A stretch of DNA of 64,000 nucleotides from contig NZ_PXZO01000001.1 of assembly GCF_003013475.1 (NCBI RefSeq), positions 186,001 to 250,000 of the forward strand. Reading direction: 5' to 3'. Position numbers and translations under genes: made by a program. The first letter of the stretch is position 1. The number at the start of each line of letters is the position of its first letter. Positions 18,068 through 26,843 of this stretch are shown one piece after another. Under the pieces are notes generated by a model. That model was not told where the DNA came from. It worked only from the letters and a program-made list of their open reading frames with translations, and ran no database searches. This stretch comes from Brevibacillus porteri (lineage in GTDB: Bacteria > Bacillota > Bacilli > Brevibacillales > Brevibacillaceae).

Positions 18068-19582
18068 ATGGAAGCAAAACGATACCATCTACTAAATATC
18101 CTTTTTGATCTCATCACCCAAGTAAAGCATCTGTTTTTTCCTGCGTTGATTCTGTTTGTGTTCAATCGTGATTCGACGAACGCATTCATTTCGTATGGGA
18201 GAATTGTGTTTTACATCTATGTAGTAGGGATGCTGGTCTATCTGGTTTTGAAATGGTTTTCGTACAAATATAGGCTGGATGATACGGCTTTCCATCTTTA
18301 CCAAGGAATTTTTACAAAGACAAAGCAAACGATCCCCTTTGCCAAAATCCAAAACGTCAATCGACATACGACGTTGCTGCACCGGATTTTCAAGGTGACT
18401 TCCATTCGATTTGAGACAGGGATGGTTGGGGATGATTCTACCGTGGAATTCGCGGTGATTTCTTTAAACGAAGCGGATCGACTGGAGGCTTACACGAAAC
18501 AGGCAGTGCGAGTAGAGAAAGAGCCTGAAGCAGAAGGGAAAGAAGGAGACGCGACCTCTTTGGAGGAAATCGGTACGCCGTACATCACTCCTGAGCGAAT
18601 CATTCACTTTGCGCCAACGAAAAAAGAGATTATCAAGGCTTCCTTCACTTCTCTCAGCTTCCTCGGGATGATTACGTTACTACTATGGGCGTATTTCAAA
18701 CTCACCGAATATATCGACGTGGAGGAGCAGGTAGTAGGTATTTATTCGCTTATTACGAGCTCATGGACATTGATTACGCTGACAGCCGTTGGACTTCTGG
18801 TCCTATCCATCGTATTCGGTATGGTCACGACTTACATTCGTTACGGAAAATATGAGATATCGTCGGATCATGAGCGAATTTACATTGCCAAAGGAGTTAT
18901 CGAAGAAACAGCTTTTTCGATCGCAAAAGAGAGAGTGCAGGCGATTAAAATCAAGCAATCCTTGTTAAAGCGCATGCTGGGTCTCGCCGAAGTCAAGCTG
19001 ACGGTTGTCGGCGGGGATAGTGATTCGGAGAAAGATAAACAGGATGTCAGCTCACTCTATCCATTTTTACCGGTAAAACGTGCGTATGAGATGATCTCAG
19101 AAATATTGCCTGCGTATGAAGTGACGGAAGAAATGACGAGTCTCCCAATCAAATCGTTATGGGTTCGCTTGGTCAGATCATGCTGGATTTGGATGATAGG
19201 AACAGGTGCGCTTTCCTATTTCAAGCCGAATATTTGGGGATGGGAGCAAGCATGGTGGATCATATCCATTGCGTTGACACTGTTCGTTCTGGTCTTCGAG
19301 GTCATTGAATTCTACAACACGCGATACACCTTGAATGATCACTTCATCCAGTTCCAAACAGGGAGCTTAACCACAACATTATTTGTCTCCAAACGAGAAA
19401 AGATTATTGAGGTCAACGTCAAAAGAGACCTTCTTCAAAAGCAGTTAGGTCTCGCTTCTATCAAAACGGTCAATCGCGCCAAACCAGTGAGTCATAAAGG
19501 CGTAACAGATGTGCCGATTGAGTTGGCGGAAGGGTTTTATCAGTGGTATATGGGACGTAGAAAAGAGATTAAAGTAGAGTAG
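18068..19582 (+). CDS. PH-domain membrane protein, YdbT-like
   Basis: A 504-residue protein with about six membrane helices alternating with three PH-2 domains (YRLDDTAFHLYQGIFTKTKQ; YEISSDHERIYIAKGVIEE; YTLNDHFIQFQTGSLTTT). The ATG at 18068 is preferred because of its spacing from GTGGAG; a GTG three bases earlier is possible. Partner of the YdbS-like protein directly upstream. Likely a membrane-surface sensor or scaffold in the cell-envelope stress response; biochemical activity unknown. Confidence 0.88.
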   Translation: MEAKRYHLLNILFDLITQVKHLFFPALILFVFNRDSTNAFISYGRIVFYIYVVGMLVYLVLKWFSYKYRLDDTAFHLYQGIFTKTKQTIPFAKIQNVNRHTTLLHRIFKVTSIRFETGMVGDDSTVEFAVISLNEADRLEAYTKQAVRVEKEPEAEGKEGDATSLEEIGTPYITPERIIHFAPTKKEIIKASFTSLSFLGMITLLLWAYFKLTEYIDVEEQVVGIYSLITSSWTLITLTAVGLLVLSIVFGMVTTYIRYGKYEISSDHERIYIAKGVIEETAFSIAKERVQAIKIKQSLLKRMLGLAEVKLTVVGGDSDSEKDKQDVSSLYPFLPVKRAYEMISEILPAYEVTEEMTSLPIKSLWVRLVRSCWIWMIGTGALSYFKPNIWGWEQAWWIISIALTLFVLVFEVIEFYNTRYTLNDHFIQFQTGSLTTTLFVSKREKIIEVNVKRDLLQKQLGLASIKTVNRAKPVSHKGVTDVPIELAEGFYQWYMGRRKEIKVE

Positions 19583-19584
19583 AA

Positions 19585-19632
19585 GAAGAGGGAACGTAGA
19601 AGGAAAAGGCGAATCTTTTCCCTCTACGTTCT
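19585..19632. terminator. hairpin terminator between converging genes
   Basis: GGAACGTAGAAGGAAAAGG pairs with the complementary stretch CTTTTCCCTCTACGTTC around a short loop. The T tail is weak on the plus strand. Confidence 0.55.
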
Positions 19633-20013
19633 TGTGCTTTCAAACAGCTCCAGCCACTCCCCATCCGGACCTTTGAAGAACATATAACGCGAACCGTTTG
19701 GTAGTGTGGTTATTTCCTGATCGATAAAGGATACATGTAGTTGCTTCAAACGGTCGATTTCAGCTTCGAGGTTGTCTACAGAAAACGCAAGGTGGTGGAC
19801 CTTGCCCTCTACCGGCAGTGAATCGCTATATCCTTGAATGAGCTCCAGCTCTGTCTCTGTCCCCGGAAATCCAAGAAAAGCGAGGGTAATGACTCCGTTG
19901 GAATGAGCGAGCTTTCCTTTTAGCTCCATCCCAATCACTTCGGTGTAAAAGGCAATGGATGCCTCCAAATCTTTTACCATCAAACCCACATGCTCCAGCT
20001 TTTTGATTGCCAT
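19624..20013 (-). CDS. VOC-family protein, glyoxalase I-like
   Basis: A 129-residue VOC protein (KKLEHVGLMVKDLEASIAFYTEVIGMEL... VHHLAFSVDNLEAEIDRL... FFKGPDGEWLELFE). The putative metal ligands H8, E57 (ELELIQG), H74 (VHHLAF) and E124 (WLELFE) are in the positions expected of methylglyoxal lyase-type proteins, but the substrate is not certain. GGAAAGGAACG precedes the ATG. Confidence 0.88.
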   Translation of the reverse strand: MAIKKLEHVGLMVKDLEASIAFYTEVIGMELKGKLAHSNGVITLAFLGFPGTETELELIQGYSDSLPVEGKVHHLAFSVDNLEAEIDRLKQLHVSFIDQEITTLPNGSRYMFFKGPDGEWLELFESTRT

Positions 20014-20167
20014 ATTCGTTCGTTCCTTTCCACAGGTATGATTTTTTCTATTGTAGAAGAATTTGTAGGAAAAGTCTGTATGCGCAAACAGTCAGGATGG
20101 GTTTTCTGTTGAAAAACATGGCTATAATTTGGATATAGTGGAAATTTTGTCATCCTCGGGGTGGAGC

Positions 20168-20877
20168 ATGGAGTCAATTGTGGAAATAGTTGCGAGAGTA
20201 GTACTGGCTTTTGCGATCATGATGATCATTACACGGATGCTGGGGAAGCAGACGATCGCGCAAATGACGTATCACGACTTTGTCGCGGCGATTACTTTGG
20301 GGGCGTTGACAGCCAATCTTGCCTTTAACAATATGATCAAAATCTCGCATATGATCGTGGTGTTACTCACTTTTAGTGGCATCGCCTATTCGCTCATGAT
20401 CCTCTCTCTGAAAAGCCGAAAGTGCGAAAATGGTTTTCGGGCCAGCCGACGGTGATCATCCAGAATGGAAGAATTCTCGAAGATAACATGCGCAAGCTGA
20501 AGCTGTCTTTGGATACGCTGAATCAAGAGCTGAGGGAGAGAAACATTTTTAATATCGAAGAAGTTCAATATGCTGTGCTGGAGTTGAATGGAGAGGTATC
20601 GGTCCTGCGAAAGCCGCAGTTTCTGCCTGTCACACGCGGAGACTTAAAGCTGAAAACGGGGAATAGGCAGGCATTCCCGATTGAATTAATCATGGATGGC
20701 CAAATCATCCAGAGCAATTTACGCCAACATAGCCTGACCATCGAGTGGCTACTCTCACAGGTGGGCAAAAAAGGCTTGAGCGTCGCGGAAGTGAATTACG
20801 CCGTGATTAGCTCCAATGGACAAATTTACTTCGATCCGTATAAGGACGGTATCACCAATCCGATCGACAAAGAATAA
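20168..20877 (+). pseudogene. DUF421 (YetF/YrbG-like) membrane protein, one-base frameshift
   Basis: The ATG at 20168 follows GGGGTGGAG. The first frame gives the membrane part (about 1-85: ITRMLGKQTIAQMTYHDFV, AAITLGALTANLAF, typical DUF421) and then runs out as KCENGFRASRR. The second frame resumes exactly where homologues continue: RKWFSGQPTVIIQNGRI, then NIEEVQYAVLELNGEVSVL. The break is at about 20418-20430 (CCGAAAGTGCG). The span of 710 nt is one base short of a whole number of codons, so one base is missing. Intact, it would be a 236-residue YetF-type protein. Sequencing error or real inactivation cannot be told apart here. Confidence 0.85.
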
Positions 20878-20885
20878 GGATTCGC

Positions 20886-20913
20886 AAAAAAACCTCCAAG
20901 ATGGAGGTTTTTC
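20886..20913. terminator. bidirectional terminator
   Basis: AAAACCTCCA / TGGAGGTTTTT hairpin between the DUF421 and SLH genes, which converge. Confidence 0.85.
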
Positions 20914-21772
20914 ACTTGCTCGAGTATTGGCGGAGTGTCCCTGTTTGCTTCAAATAGTTATAAAATCTGTGCAAAATAGTGACAGCTTCTGCACGAGTCA
21001 GCATTTCTCCACCCTCGAACTTGCCGTTCCAGGCAGTCATGATCCCTGTTTTTTGCAAAAGGGCGAGATTAGTTCCAATGATTCCACTGTAGTCATCCGT
21101 AAACAAGATTTCATCGCCATCTTGGCCAAAGAGAAGCGGATACAGGATGTTAGTTTGGTCTCTCCCATCTTCGTTGTACCGACCATCCTCCTGGAAAAAG
21201 TCTTCAGGAGAGTTTGGGTCAAGCGAATACTGACTCAAGACGATGGGAATATCCCGCATGCCAGAAAGGATTTGTAAGACCTCTGCCGCTGGAATGTCTT
21301 GGTTTTCTAACATAAAGACGGGCAGGACGTTCGCCGCACCAATTCGATTTAGTTTGGTGTCTGGGAAAAAAAAGTAGCCATTGGACGAATAGCGGACAGC
21401 GTTCCACCAGTCTCTTGTGACGATCGAGCTGATCTCTGTGTACGCCCAGTGATTTTTAGGCACGTCTGCAAATTTCTCGATGTGATAGCTGCTGTAATCT
21501 GTTTTTTTGTTAGCCTTGTACGGTCTATATTGATCAAACAGGCGATAAATCATGACAGTCATTTCTGCCTTGTCGACCAATCTGTCAGGTTGGAAGCGAC
21601 CGTCAGGATAACCACTAACCACACCCTTATCTACCATGAAGGAGATCGAATTCATGGCCCAACCGTATTTCTTCGGATCGACATCATTAAATTTCGGTGC
21701 AGCATGAGAAACTGCGGGATATATACCAGATAATCCGAGAATGAGTGCAAGTAACACTGTGATGACTTTCAT
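20912..21772 (-). CDS. S-layer-homology (SLH) domain protein
   Basis: A 286-residue exported protein with a Sec signal (MKVITVLLALILGLSGIYPA, cut near SHAAP) and up to three SLH modules: FNDVDPKKYGWAMNSI...GYPDGRFQPDR (about 28-80), FADVPKNHWAYTEI (about 100-150), and GIIGTNLALLQKTGIMT...LTRAEAVTILHRF (about 235-270). SLH modules bind pyruvylated secondary cell-wall polymer. The protein is almost all SLH, with only a divergent middle section, so it may be a wall-anchored accessory. AGAGGAGAAC precedes the ATG. Confidence 0.9.
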   Translation of the reverse strand: MKVITVLLALILGLSGIYPAVSHAAPKFNDVDPKKYGWAMNSISFMVDKGVVSGYPDGRFQPDRLVDKAEMTVMIYRLFDQYRPYKANKKTDYSSYHIEKFADVPKNHWAYTEISSIVTRDWWNAVRYSSNGYFFFPDTKLNRIGAANVLPVFMLENQDIPAAEVLQILSGMRDIPIVLSQYSLDPNSPEDFFQEDGRYNEDGRDQTNILYPLLFGQDGDEILFTDDYSGIIGTNLALLQKTGIMTAWNGKFEGGEMLTRAEAVTILHRFYNYLKQTGTLRQYSSK

Positions 21773-21808
21773 ATGTTCTCCTCTCTTTTTTCTATGAAAT
21801 GGTAAAGA

Positions 21809-22639
21809 TTATCCTTCTAGTATACTATCCGGCGATGGAAATGGAATGCGCTCTGCAAGAACAGATGTGACGATATGCAGCGAGTCAAACTCGCCAGACG
21901 AAGCCGCGATGATTGGTGGTTTAGAAGGAAACAGTTGCTTGTTTATTTCATGGGGAGAAAGCCCTTGGCTATGCAAATGCAGGATTTCCCCAGACAGATT
22001 CTCCAAATGCCCCAGCTTTTGTTGCAAGCGTATTTTCCCGTCTGGATGATAGCCGGAATGGGCGCAAAAGATCGACTTGAAGTCACAAGCCAGTACCGTA
22101 CGAAGGGAATTCATCAAGGTGGGGATCGATTCTTCTCGTAGTATGACCTTCGTTTTCACACCCATAAAAAGATCGCCGCAGAACAAGCGACCGGTCCTTT
22201 CGTCCAGCAAAGCTATATGGTCATGAGCATGGCCGGGGGTATAAAGCACCTTCCATTTCGTAGAGCGAGAGTGATGGACGTCACCCAAAGGTTGGGCCAC
22301 AAACGGATCACGAATCCCCCAAGTAAGCTTACGGTAGAAAGGATACTGTGCTTTTTGTGAGCAAATATCGACTCCTTTTTCGTGAATGAAAAGAGGGACC
22401 TGCTTGTGCTGGGCAATCCACGAGGCGGTACCGACATGGTCTTCATGGCTGTGCGTCAGTACGACCGAATCAAACGAGGCTTCCTGAAGCCTGTGAACGA
22501 GAGCTTGCTCGAGTACTTTCGGGCCAGTATCAACCAGCATGCCATCCGTCACATAAACATAAATTCCTGATTCCCAATCCCCTACGCGAACAATCCCTGC
22601 CAGACATGCCACGTCTTCATGATGATGAATGTGAATCAT
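21809..22639 (-). CDS. MBL-fold metallohydrolase
   Basis: A 276-residue metallo-beta-lactamase-fold protein with the metal motif THSHEDHVGT, then YTPGHAHDHI and LFCGDLFMG. The C-terminal extension (HSQGLSPHEINKQLF) is of the winged-helix kind seen in LACTB2-like hydrolases. The start at 22639 follows GGGAGGTG; the frame extends to 22696 without a ribosome site. Substrate unknown. Confidence 0.88.
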   Translation of the reverse strand: MIHIHHHEDVACLAGIVRVGDWESGIYVYVTDGMLVDTGPKVLEQALVHRLQEASFDSVVLTHSHEDHVGTASWIAQHKQVPLFIHEKGVDICSQKAQYPFYRKLTWGIRDPFVAQPLGDVHHSRSTKWKVLYTPGHAHDHIALLDERTGRLFCGDLFMGVKTKVILREESIPTLMNSLRTVLACDFKSIFCAHSGYHPDGKIRLQQKLGHLENLSGEILHLHSQGLSPHEINKQLFPSKPPIIAASSGEFDSLHIVTSVLAERIPFPSPDSILEG

Positions 22640-22777
22640 ACCGCACACCTCCCATAGTAATGGAATCATTATACTATTGAATGAGTATTCAGTCATTTCT
22701 GATTGCGATCGACACTCATCCTATATCTCTGTATCGTGTATGATGAATAGGGATGATTGCTCGTATGAGGTGAAAAC

Positions 22778-25282
22778 ATGAATGCATTGCCGATAAATGA
22801 AGTATTGCCAGAGCTGGTAAACACGCTGCGCAAAGAGACAAACGCAGTGTTGGTCGCTGCTCCGGGTGCGGGGAAGACGACGCGGGTACCACTGGCCTTG
22901 CGTGAAGAAGCTTGGTTACAAAATCGACGAATTGTCATGCTGGTCCCACGCCGACTGGCCGCACGTCAAGCTGCTACCTACATGGCTGCCTTGTTGGGTG
23001 AGGCAGTTGGACAAACGGTCGGATACCGGGTCAAGCGTGAATCAAGAGTAGGTCCAGACACACGGATTGAAGTGATTACAGAAGGAATTTTAACGAGAAT
23101 GCTACAGGATGATCCGGAGCTATCTGATGTCGGTCTTGTTATTTTCGACGAGTTTCACGAACGGAATTTGCACGCAGATTTAGGGCTGGCCCTTAGTCTT
23201 CAGGCACAAAGCTTGTTTCGGGAAGACCTGCGAATTCTCGTGATGTCCGCTACGCTCGATGCCGAACCCGTGTCAGCCTTGCTGGGGAATGCTCCCGTTG
23301 TCAATAGTAAAGGCAGGATGTTTCCAGTGGAGACGCACTTTTTGACTTCCCCGATGGAGGGGCGTCTGGAAGAGGTCGTTGTCCAGATGATCTTCCAAGC
23401 GTTGAGACAAGAAGAGGGAGATATGCTCGTCTTTTTACCGGGAGCCAAAGAAATTCACCGCGTGCAAGAGTTGCTTGAACAAAGCGGTGTGGGCACGAAC
23501 TTACGGATTGCGCCTCTTTACGGAAATTTGTCGCAGGAGGAACAAGATAAGGCGATCCAGCCCGGGAAAACAGGGGAGCGCAAAATTGTCCTTGCTACCA
23601 CGATTGCCGAGACGAGCTTGACGGTCGAGGGTGTGCGCATCGTGATTGACAGTGGATTAAAACGGGTCCCGCGCTTTTCTCCACGAACAGGGATGACGAG
23701 ACTGGAGACTGCAAAGGTATCGAAAGCATCTGCTGACCAACGCCGAGGAAGGGCTGGACGACTTGCGCCAGGGGTCTGCTTTCGACTGTGGACAGAGCAA
23801 GAAGATCGCATGCTCATTCCACAGCAGGCACCTGAAATCATGGAAGCGGATCTGGCTGTGCTCGCTTTGGAGCTGGCTCTATGGGGAGTCGGGTCGTCGG
23901 ACGAGTTGGATTGGCTGAATCCCCCGCCGAAGGCAGCGATGGCACAGGCTCAAGAGCTGCTACATCAACTGGGCGCATTAGATGAGAGCAAGCAGATCAC
24001 ACCACATGGACGAGTGCTCGCTGGGATGGGGGTACATCCGAGATTGGGCCACATGATTCAGAAAGCGAATGAACTGGGGCATGGTGAATTGGCTTGCGAG
24101 CTCGCTGTCCTCTTGGAAGAACGCGATATTGTGAGGGGGCGCCATGCTTCAGCAGATGCGGATATGCGTACGCGTGTTGAACTGCTTCGTCAGGTAGCGA
24201 ACAAACAGAGTGGGGCAGTGGAGCTTCCGATTGATGTAGGAGCATGCAAAAGACTTTGGAAAGAGGCGGCGTACTTCAAACGGGTATGGATAAACAACAA
24301 GCCTAGTGACACTTCCACTCGTACAGAAGCGACAGGAAGACTGCTGGCGTTTGCGTACCCGGATCGGATTGCCCAGCGAAGGGCAGATGGACGTTATTTG
24401 CTTCGCAATGGGCGTGGGGCAGCTTTTTCCGTGCAGCAGCCACTGATTGCTTCGCCGTATATTGTGGCAGCAGAACTCGATGACCAGGGCGCAGACAGTC
24501 GGATATTACTGGCGGCTAGCGTGGCAGAAAGCGAGCTGTTGAATGATTGTACGATGCAGATTACCGAACGAATGAACGTATGGTGGGAGCATACAGCAGG
24601 GGCAGTTCGCAGCCGTAAGCAAAAACGGCTGGGGGCGATCCTGTTGGCGGATATACCTGCGGAGGCTTCGACAGATGAGGTGTTAACCGCGTTTTTGGAC
24701 GGAATAAAAGAAGAAGGCTTGGAGATTTTGCCGTGGAATCGGCAGGCGAGACAGTATCGGGAGCGTTTGTTGTTTATGCATCGTCTGGAGGAAGACTGGC
24801 CGAATGTGGAAGAGGAGGCACTGCTTACTTCCTTGGAGGAATGGCTCGCTCCCCATGTGTATGGTTTCAAAAGAAAGGAAGACTTGCAGTCGCTGACAGT
24901 GACGACGTTGCTGGAGAGTATGCTGTCATGGGAGCAGCGCAGACAACTAGACGAATACGCTCCGACTCATGTGATCGTCCCAAGCGGTTCCAAAATTCCT
25001 GTCGATTACAGTGATCCAGCGGCACCGGTGCTTTCGGTCCGGTTACAGGAGTTGTTTGGTTGGCAAGACTCTCCGAGAATAGGCAGAGGCAGAGTACCAC
25101 TGACATTGCACTTGCTTTCACCAGCTCATCGTCCGGTACAAGTGACACGGGACTTGGCGAGCTTTTGGGCACATGCGTATTTTGAGGTGAAAAAAGATTT
25201 GAAGGGGCGTTATCCCAAGCATTATTGGCCAGATGATCCGCTAGCGGCCATTCCGACAAACCGAACGCGTCCACGCATATAA
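22778..25282 (+). CDS. hrpB: ATP-dependent RNA helicase HrpB
   Basis: An 834-residue DEAH-type helicase. Motif I is APGAGKTTRVP (about 28-38), motif II FDEFHERN, motif III MSATLD, motif V TTIAETSLTVEGV and motif VI QRRGRAGR. Helicase-associated (HA2) and HrpB C-terminal domains follow, ending near RYPKHYWPDDPLAAIP, the expected HrpB ending. Length matches the family. Its RNA substrate in bacteria is not established. It stands alone, with a GAGGTG site and a downstream terminator. Confidence 0.96.
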   Translation: MNALPINEVLPELVNTLRKETNAVLVAAPGAGKTTRVPLALREEAWLQNRRIVMLVPRRLAARQAATYMAALLGEAVGQTVGYRVKRESRVGPDTRIEVITEGILTRMLQDDPELSDVGLVIFDEFHERNLHADLGLALSLQAQSLFREDLRILVMSATLDAEPVSALLGNAPVVNSKGRMFPVETHFLTSPMEGRLEEVVVQMIFQALRQEEGDMLVFLPGAKEIHRVQELLEQSGVGTNLRIAPLYGNLSQEEQDKAIQPGKTGERKIVLATTIAETSLTVEGVRIVIDSGLKRVPRFSPRTGMTRLETAKVSKASADQRRGRAGRLAPGVCFRLWTEQEDRMLIPQQAPEIMEADLAVLALELALWGVGSSDELDWLNPPPKAAMAQAQELLHQLGALDESKQITPHGRVLAGMGVHPRLGHMIQKANELGHGELACELAVLLEERDIVRGRHASADADMRTRVELLRQVANKQSGAVELPIDVGACKRLWKEAAYFKRVWINNKPSDTSTRTEATGRLLAFAYPDRIAQRRADGRYLLRNGRGAAFSVQQPLIASPYIVAAELDDQGADSRILLAASVAESELLNDCTMQITERMNVWWEHTAGAVRSRKQKRLGAILLADIPAEASTDEVLTAFLDGIKEEGLEILPWNRQARQYRERLLFMHRLEEDWPNVEEEALLTSLEEWLAPHVYGFKRKEDLQSLTVTTLLESMLSWEQRRQLDEYAPTHVIVPSGSKIPVDYSDPAAPVLSVRLQELFGWQDSPRIGRGRVPLTLHLLSPAHRPVQVTRDLASFWAHAYFEVKKDLKGRYPKHYWPDDPLAAIPTNRTRPRI

Positions 25283-25360
25283 ATCGATTTGTTAGGTATA
25301 TTCGGGCATAGGGAGGGACTCGGCGTCAGGTGAAATTTCCCATTTTGCTAGTTCCATGTT

Positions 25361-25427
25361 CGTGAGTCACGTCAATTGTGAAACCTTCTTCGTGCTCGGG
25401 CACGTCAGGAAGATACCGTGAATCACG
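25361..25427. repeat. three successive CGTG...CACG palindromes
   Basis: CGTGAGTCACG at 25361-25371, CGTGCTCGGGCACG at 25391-25404 and CGTGAATCACG at 25417-25427 lie between hrpB and the next terminator. The two outer ones differ only at the central base. They could be an operator array or three RNA hairpins. Confidence 0.55.
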
Positions 25428-25454
25428 TACTACCCCCTCTACCTTTATTATGCT

Positions 25455-25480
25455 GCCTGTTGATCAGGCGGTTTTTTTTT
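25455..25480 (+). terminator. Rho-independent terminator
   Basis: GCCTG-TTGAT-CAGGC hairpin followed by a run of nine or more T residues. It ends hrpB or a short RNA from the palindrome region. Confidence 0.85.
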
Positions 25481-25494
25481 GAAAAAATGCAGAC

Positions 25495-25508
25495 TTGATT
25501 TAAGTCAA
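25495..25508. promoter_or_regulatory. Crp/Fnr-type operator
   Basis: TTGATTTAAGTCAA fits the FNR-class site TTGATnnnnATCAA with one mismatch. It lies about 60 bp ahead of the DUF4386 remnant, whose neighbour is a broken Crp/Fnr regulator gene. Confidence 0.5.
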
Positions 25509-25568
25509 TGACCGTCTCTAACCTTCCTCCTACAATAAAATGAAACAATGCAAAACAGGAGGGGTCTT

Positions 25569-25829
25569 ATGGCGATCTCAATCAATCAGCCATCGATTCA
25601 GAGAAAATCTGCTCTGATTGCTGGTGTTTCACTTCTCATCATGGTGTTTGCTTCCTTTTTTTCTTTTGGTTTTGTTCATGGAAATCTTGTCGTAGAAGGA
25701 GATCCCAACGCAACCTTCCACAATATCCAGACATCCACTGTGCTTTTCCAAGCGGAAATTTTGGGATGGCTCCTGATCCTGATTTCATCTATCGAATACT
25801 GTCTGACACATCCCTTTAGTACAAAATAA
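25569..25829 (+). pseudogene. DUF4386-type membrane protein, C-terminally truncated
   Basis: An ATG behind GGAGGGGTC opens an 86-codon frame. It has the DUF4386 N-terminus: two membrane helices (SALIAGVSLLIMVFASFF; FQAEILGWLLILISS) around a short loop with TSTVLFQAEI. Full-length members run to about 220-240 residues. Here the homology stops near 25787 and the frame reads into the antisense of a Crp/Fnr gene. An internal deletion has joined the 5' parts of two convergent genes. Confidence 0.7.
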
Positions 25830-25972
25830 CATTTCGTGGGAACATCTCCTTGTCGAAGGAGTATGGTTCCTTTTTTATATTCCTCCGTAACGATTTCTTC
25901 AACGATTGCCTGTTGTTCTTTTTCAGAAAGGATTGTAAATCTAGTTAGGTATTTCAATAGAATCTCTTTCAT
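25676..25972 (-). pseudogene. Crp/Fnr-family regulator, truncated after the first part of its sensor domain
   Basis: The start at 25972 follows CAGGAAAGG. The first 62 or so codons are a cyclic-nucleotide-binding-type N-terminus (LLKYLTRFTILSEKEQQAIVEE, GTILLRQGDVPTKCYFVLKGCVRQYSIDE). After GATGAA near 25788 the frame continues through antisense DUF4386 DNA to a stop at 25676. The rest of the beta-roll and the DNA-binding helix-turn-helix are gone. Confidence 0.72.
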
Positions 25973-25992
25973 TTCATTTTCCTTTCCTGAAA

Positions 25993-26030
25993 GAAAAAGG
26001 CTCCCATGCTCGAAACGGGAACCTTTTTTC
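25993..26030 (-). terminator. terminator following bluB
   Basis: GAAAAAGGCTCCC pairs with GGGAACCTTTTTTC across an 11-base loop; T-rich on both strands, just after the bluB stop. Confidence 0.7.
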
Positions 26031-26052
26031 TTTGTTAGTCTTTCGTCGCGGC

Positions 26053-26706
26053 TTACGCCTTGCTCCCCCACTGCTCCCGATAAATCAACTGTTGCAGATC
26101 CTCGCGTTGTCTCCATTGGTGTAGCTCCAAGAGTGGACGTTCCGGATAGTGATCCGTGTAGCCGATCGACAGCAATGCGACTGGATCGATATGCGGCGGT
26201 ATGTTTAGGATACGACGCACGTCGGCCTTCTTGTAAAAACTGACCCAGCCCATCGCCAAATCTTCTGCGTAGGCAGCCAGCCACATGTTTTGGATCGCAC
26301 AGCTGACAGACATGATATCTGTTTCCGGGATGGAATTGCGTCCAAGTACATGGTCTCCGCCCCGTGTAGGATCACAAGTGACACAGATGGTGACAGGCGC
26401 TTCCTTGATCCCTTGAATTTTCAACTCTAAAAAGGTCGACTCTCGTCCCGTACCTTCGTAGTGGATGGCTAGCGCCCGGCGTTCTTTATCCGCACATTCT
26501 GCGAGAGCTTGTTTGGTTGCGTCATCTTCTACCAGGACAAAATTCCAAGGCTGCATGAATCCGACAGAAGGAGCATGGTGGGCAGCAGCCAAGATCATGG
26601 CGAGCTTTTCTGGGGCGACAGGGTCTTGACGAAAGCTACGGATATCGCGACGATTGCTGATGGCTTTATACAAACCGTTTTTTTCTTCCGCGGTTAAGCG
26701 TTTCAT
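26053..26706 (-). CDS. bluB: 5,6-dimethylbenzimidazole synthase
   Basis: A 217-residue BluB. This nitroreductase-fold enzyme destroys its FMN cofactor with oxygen to make the lower ligand of vitamin B12. It shows the FMN contacts NRRDIRSFRQDPV and HHAPSVGFMQPWNF, and the lid EGTGRESTFLELKIQGI. The aspartate important for catalysis in BluB probably lies in GRNSIPETDIMSV. GGGAGG precedes the ATG. No other cobalamin gene is close by, so it may serve salvage or a distant operon. Confidence 0.9.
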   Translation of the reverse strand: MKRLTAEEKNGLYKAISNRRDIRSFRQDPVAPEKLAMILAAAHHAPSVGFMQPWNFVLVEDDATKQALAECADKERRALAIHYEGTGRESTFLELKIQGIKEAPVTICVTCDPTRGGDHVLGRNSIPETDIMSVSCAIQNMWLAAYAEDLAMGWVSFYKKADVRRILNIPPHIDPVALLSIGYTDHYPERPLLELHQWRQREDLQQLIYREQWGSKA

Positions 26707-26843
26707 GAGAAAAACCTCCCTATTTGCATTCAGGTCTCTTTATTTTACTTACAAAGTATGCTTCCTTCCAGACATCTGCTTGACATATTCATGTCCTACG
26801 CTAAAGGGGAGAGTAGTCCGAGCAGAGGGGAGAGAGTACGAGC

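Noticed and set aside
25361..25427. CRISPR-like spacing of short palindromes
   Set aside because: Repeats are only 11-14 bp, not identical, and only three; no cas gene is present.
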